Position numbers and translations under genes: made by a program. A stretch of 64,000 nucleotides of DNA from BOG-908 sp964242115. Its GTDB lineage: Bacteria > Pseudomonadota > Alphaproteobacteria > Acetobacterales > Acetobacteraceae. Shown here one piece after another: positions 63,455-64,000 of the stretch. The first letter of the stretch is position 1. Every line of letters begins with the position of its first letter. The notes beneath the pieces were generated by a model, which saw only the letters and a program-made list of their open reading frames with translations, did not search any database and was not told the DNA's origin. The stretch covers positions 1-64,000 of the forward strand of contig CAXSZX010000007.1 in the NCBI GenBank assembly GCA_964242115.1. Direction: 5' to 3'.

Positions 63455-64000
63455 TCAAGGTCCAGAGCCGCTGGTTTTACGCCCGCTCTCCGCGGCCAGC
63501 CGCGCGATGGTCTGGCGTAGCCACGTTTGTGCCGGGTCGTGATCGTAGGAGGTATGCCAGAGCAGCCAGATCGGCAAATCCGGCAGGTGTAGGGGCGGCA
63601 CGCTCAGGCTAAGGCCGAGGGACTGCGCGAACAGCAACGCCAACTGCGCGTGCATCGTGGTGATGACCGGCGCGGCGCGCACCAGGAACGGCACCGCCAG
63701 AAAGCGTGGCGTGATGAGCGCGATGCTGCGTTTCAGCCCGAGCTTGGCCAGCGCGTCGTCTACAATCCCGCGCTCGCCCTGGCGCACGCTGGTCAGCACG
63801 TGCGGCAGCCGCACGTAGTCCGCCAGGGAGATCGGTGAGGCAACCTGAACGTGCTCGGGGCTGTACATGCAGACGAACGGTGCGGTCTGCAGCCGGCGCA
63901 GCTTGTGGTGGTTGCGCCCTTCCGGCACTGGTCCCACGCCGATGACGATGTCGATGCGGTCGGAATCAACGTCTTCCAGGATCGCCGATGGTTCACCGAT
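63455..64000 (-). CDS. LysR-family regulator, C-terminal part (runs off the window)
   Basis: The frame is open to the window edge and covers 181 residues of the effector-binding domain. It reads IDIVIGVGPVPEGRNHHKLR, then PFVCMYSPEHV, DYVRLPHVLTSVRQGERGIV and, at the end, LPIWLLWHTSYDHDPAQTWL and RQTIARLAAES, the usual tail of NodD/LinR-type LysR proteins. The DNA-binding half lies beyond 64000. The partner genes are not visible. Confidence 0.85.
   Translation of the reverse strand: MGEPSAILEDVDSDRIDIVIGVGPVPEGRNHHKLRRLQTAPFVCMYSPEHVQVASPISLADYVRLPHVLTSVRQGERGIVDDALAKLGLKRSIALITPRFLAVPFLVRAAPVITTMHAQLALLFAQSLGLSLSVPPLHLPDLPIWLLWHTSYDHDPAQTWLRQTIARLAAESGRKTSGSGP

Overview
The window looks like a chromosomal segment of an acetic-acid-bacterium-like alphaproteobacterium (family Acetobacteraceae). 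The grounds are the high GC content, a cyo-type ubiquinol oxidase, a GMC dehydrogenase next to NDH-2 and glucose-6-phosphate dehydrogenase, and A/T-rich palindromic intergenic repeats that I recall from that family. This placement is inference and could not be checked by a search.

Layout. (1) 1-4.4 kb is eroded: a serine-carboxyl (S53) peptidase lacking the start of its propeptide, an IS30 remnant, and a metE remnant that still has a well-formed cobalamin riboswitch upstream. (2) 4.5-11.6 kb is a sugar-oxidation block: GMC oxidoreductase, zwf, DoxX and a frameshifted GH15 trehalase-like enzyme on the minus strand, with NDH-2 divergent. (3) 12.3-21.8 kb is envelope transport: HlyD-PqiA-PqiB-PqiC on the minus strand and YtcA-FUSC-outer-membrane factor on the plus strand, sharing one intergenic region. 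(4) 21.8-25.2 kb holds a duplicated, inverted pair of unknown membrane proteins, a coupled small ORF, another membrane protein and a lipoprotein. (5) 25.5-31.2 kb has a LysR regulator, a GH63/MGH1-like glucosidase and a glycogen-debranching-type enzyme. (6) 31.4-35.4 kb is cyoABCD (cytochrome bo3-type quinol oxidase).

(7) 35.6-42.9 kb is a mobile-element scrapyard: an IS66 remnant, a stranded scpA, an IS3 element killed by frameshift and stop codon and then interrupted by an IS30, a frameshifted short gene, a split trypsin-like gene, and about 1.5 kb without recognisable genes. (8) 43.0-62.9 kb is a surface-glycan or secondary-metabolite cluster: GT2/CmcI-like fusion, two related methyltransferase-fold proteins, an SGNH-like/PhyH fusion, a dienelactone-hydrolase-like protein, a GSCFA protein, a sulfotransferase-like protein, a flavoprotein, a DegT aminotransferase, an acyltransferase-3, a glycosyltransferase-like protein, a Wzx-type flippase and a secreted beta-helix protein. 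(9) The end carries a LysR gene running off the edge.

Two themes run through the window. First, ten full copies and one half copy of a roughly 130-bp palindromic repeat (arms reading as FFFEKKNQKTF when translated) sit at gene borders, densest in the glycan cluster; one copy appears to supply the lipoprotein signal peptide of the outer-membrane factor. Second, an unusual number of genes are split by single-base frameshifts or stop codons (metE, GH15, IS3, the 39.3-kb gene, the trypsin-like gene, the hydrolase at 48.3 kb, the flavoprotein remnant at 54 kb). This means either genuine gene decay or base-calling errors, and should be settled against reads before biological conclusions are drawn.
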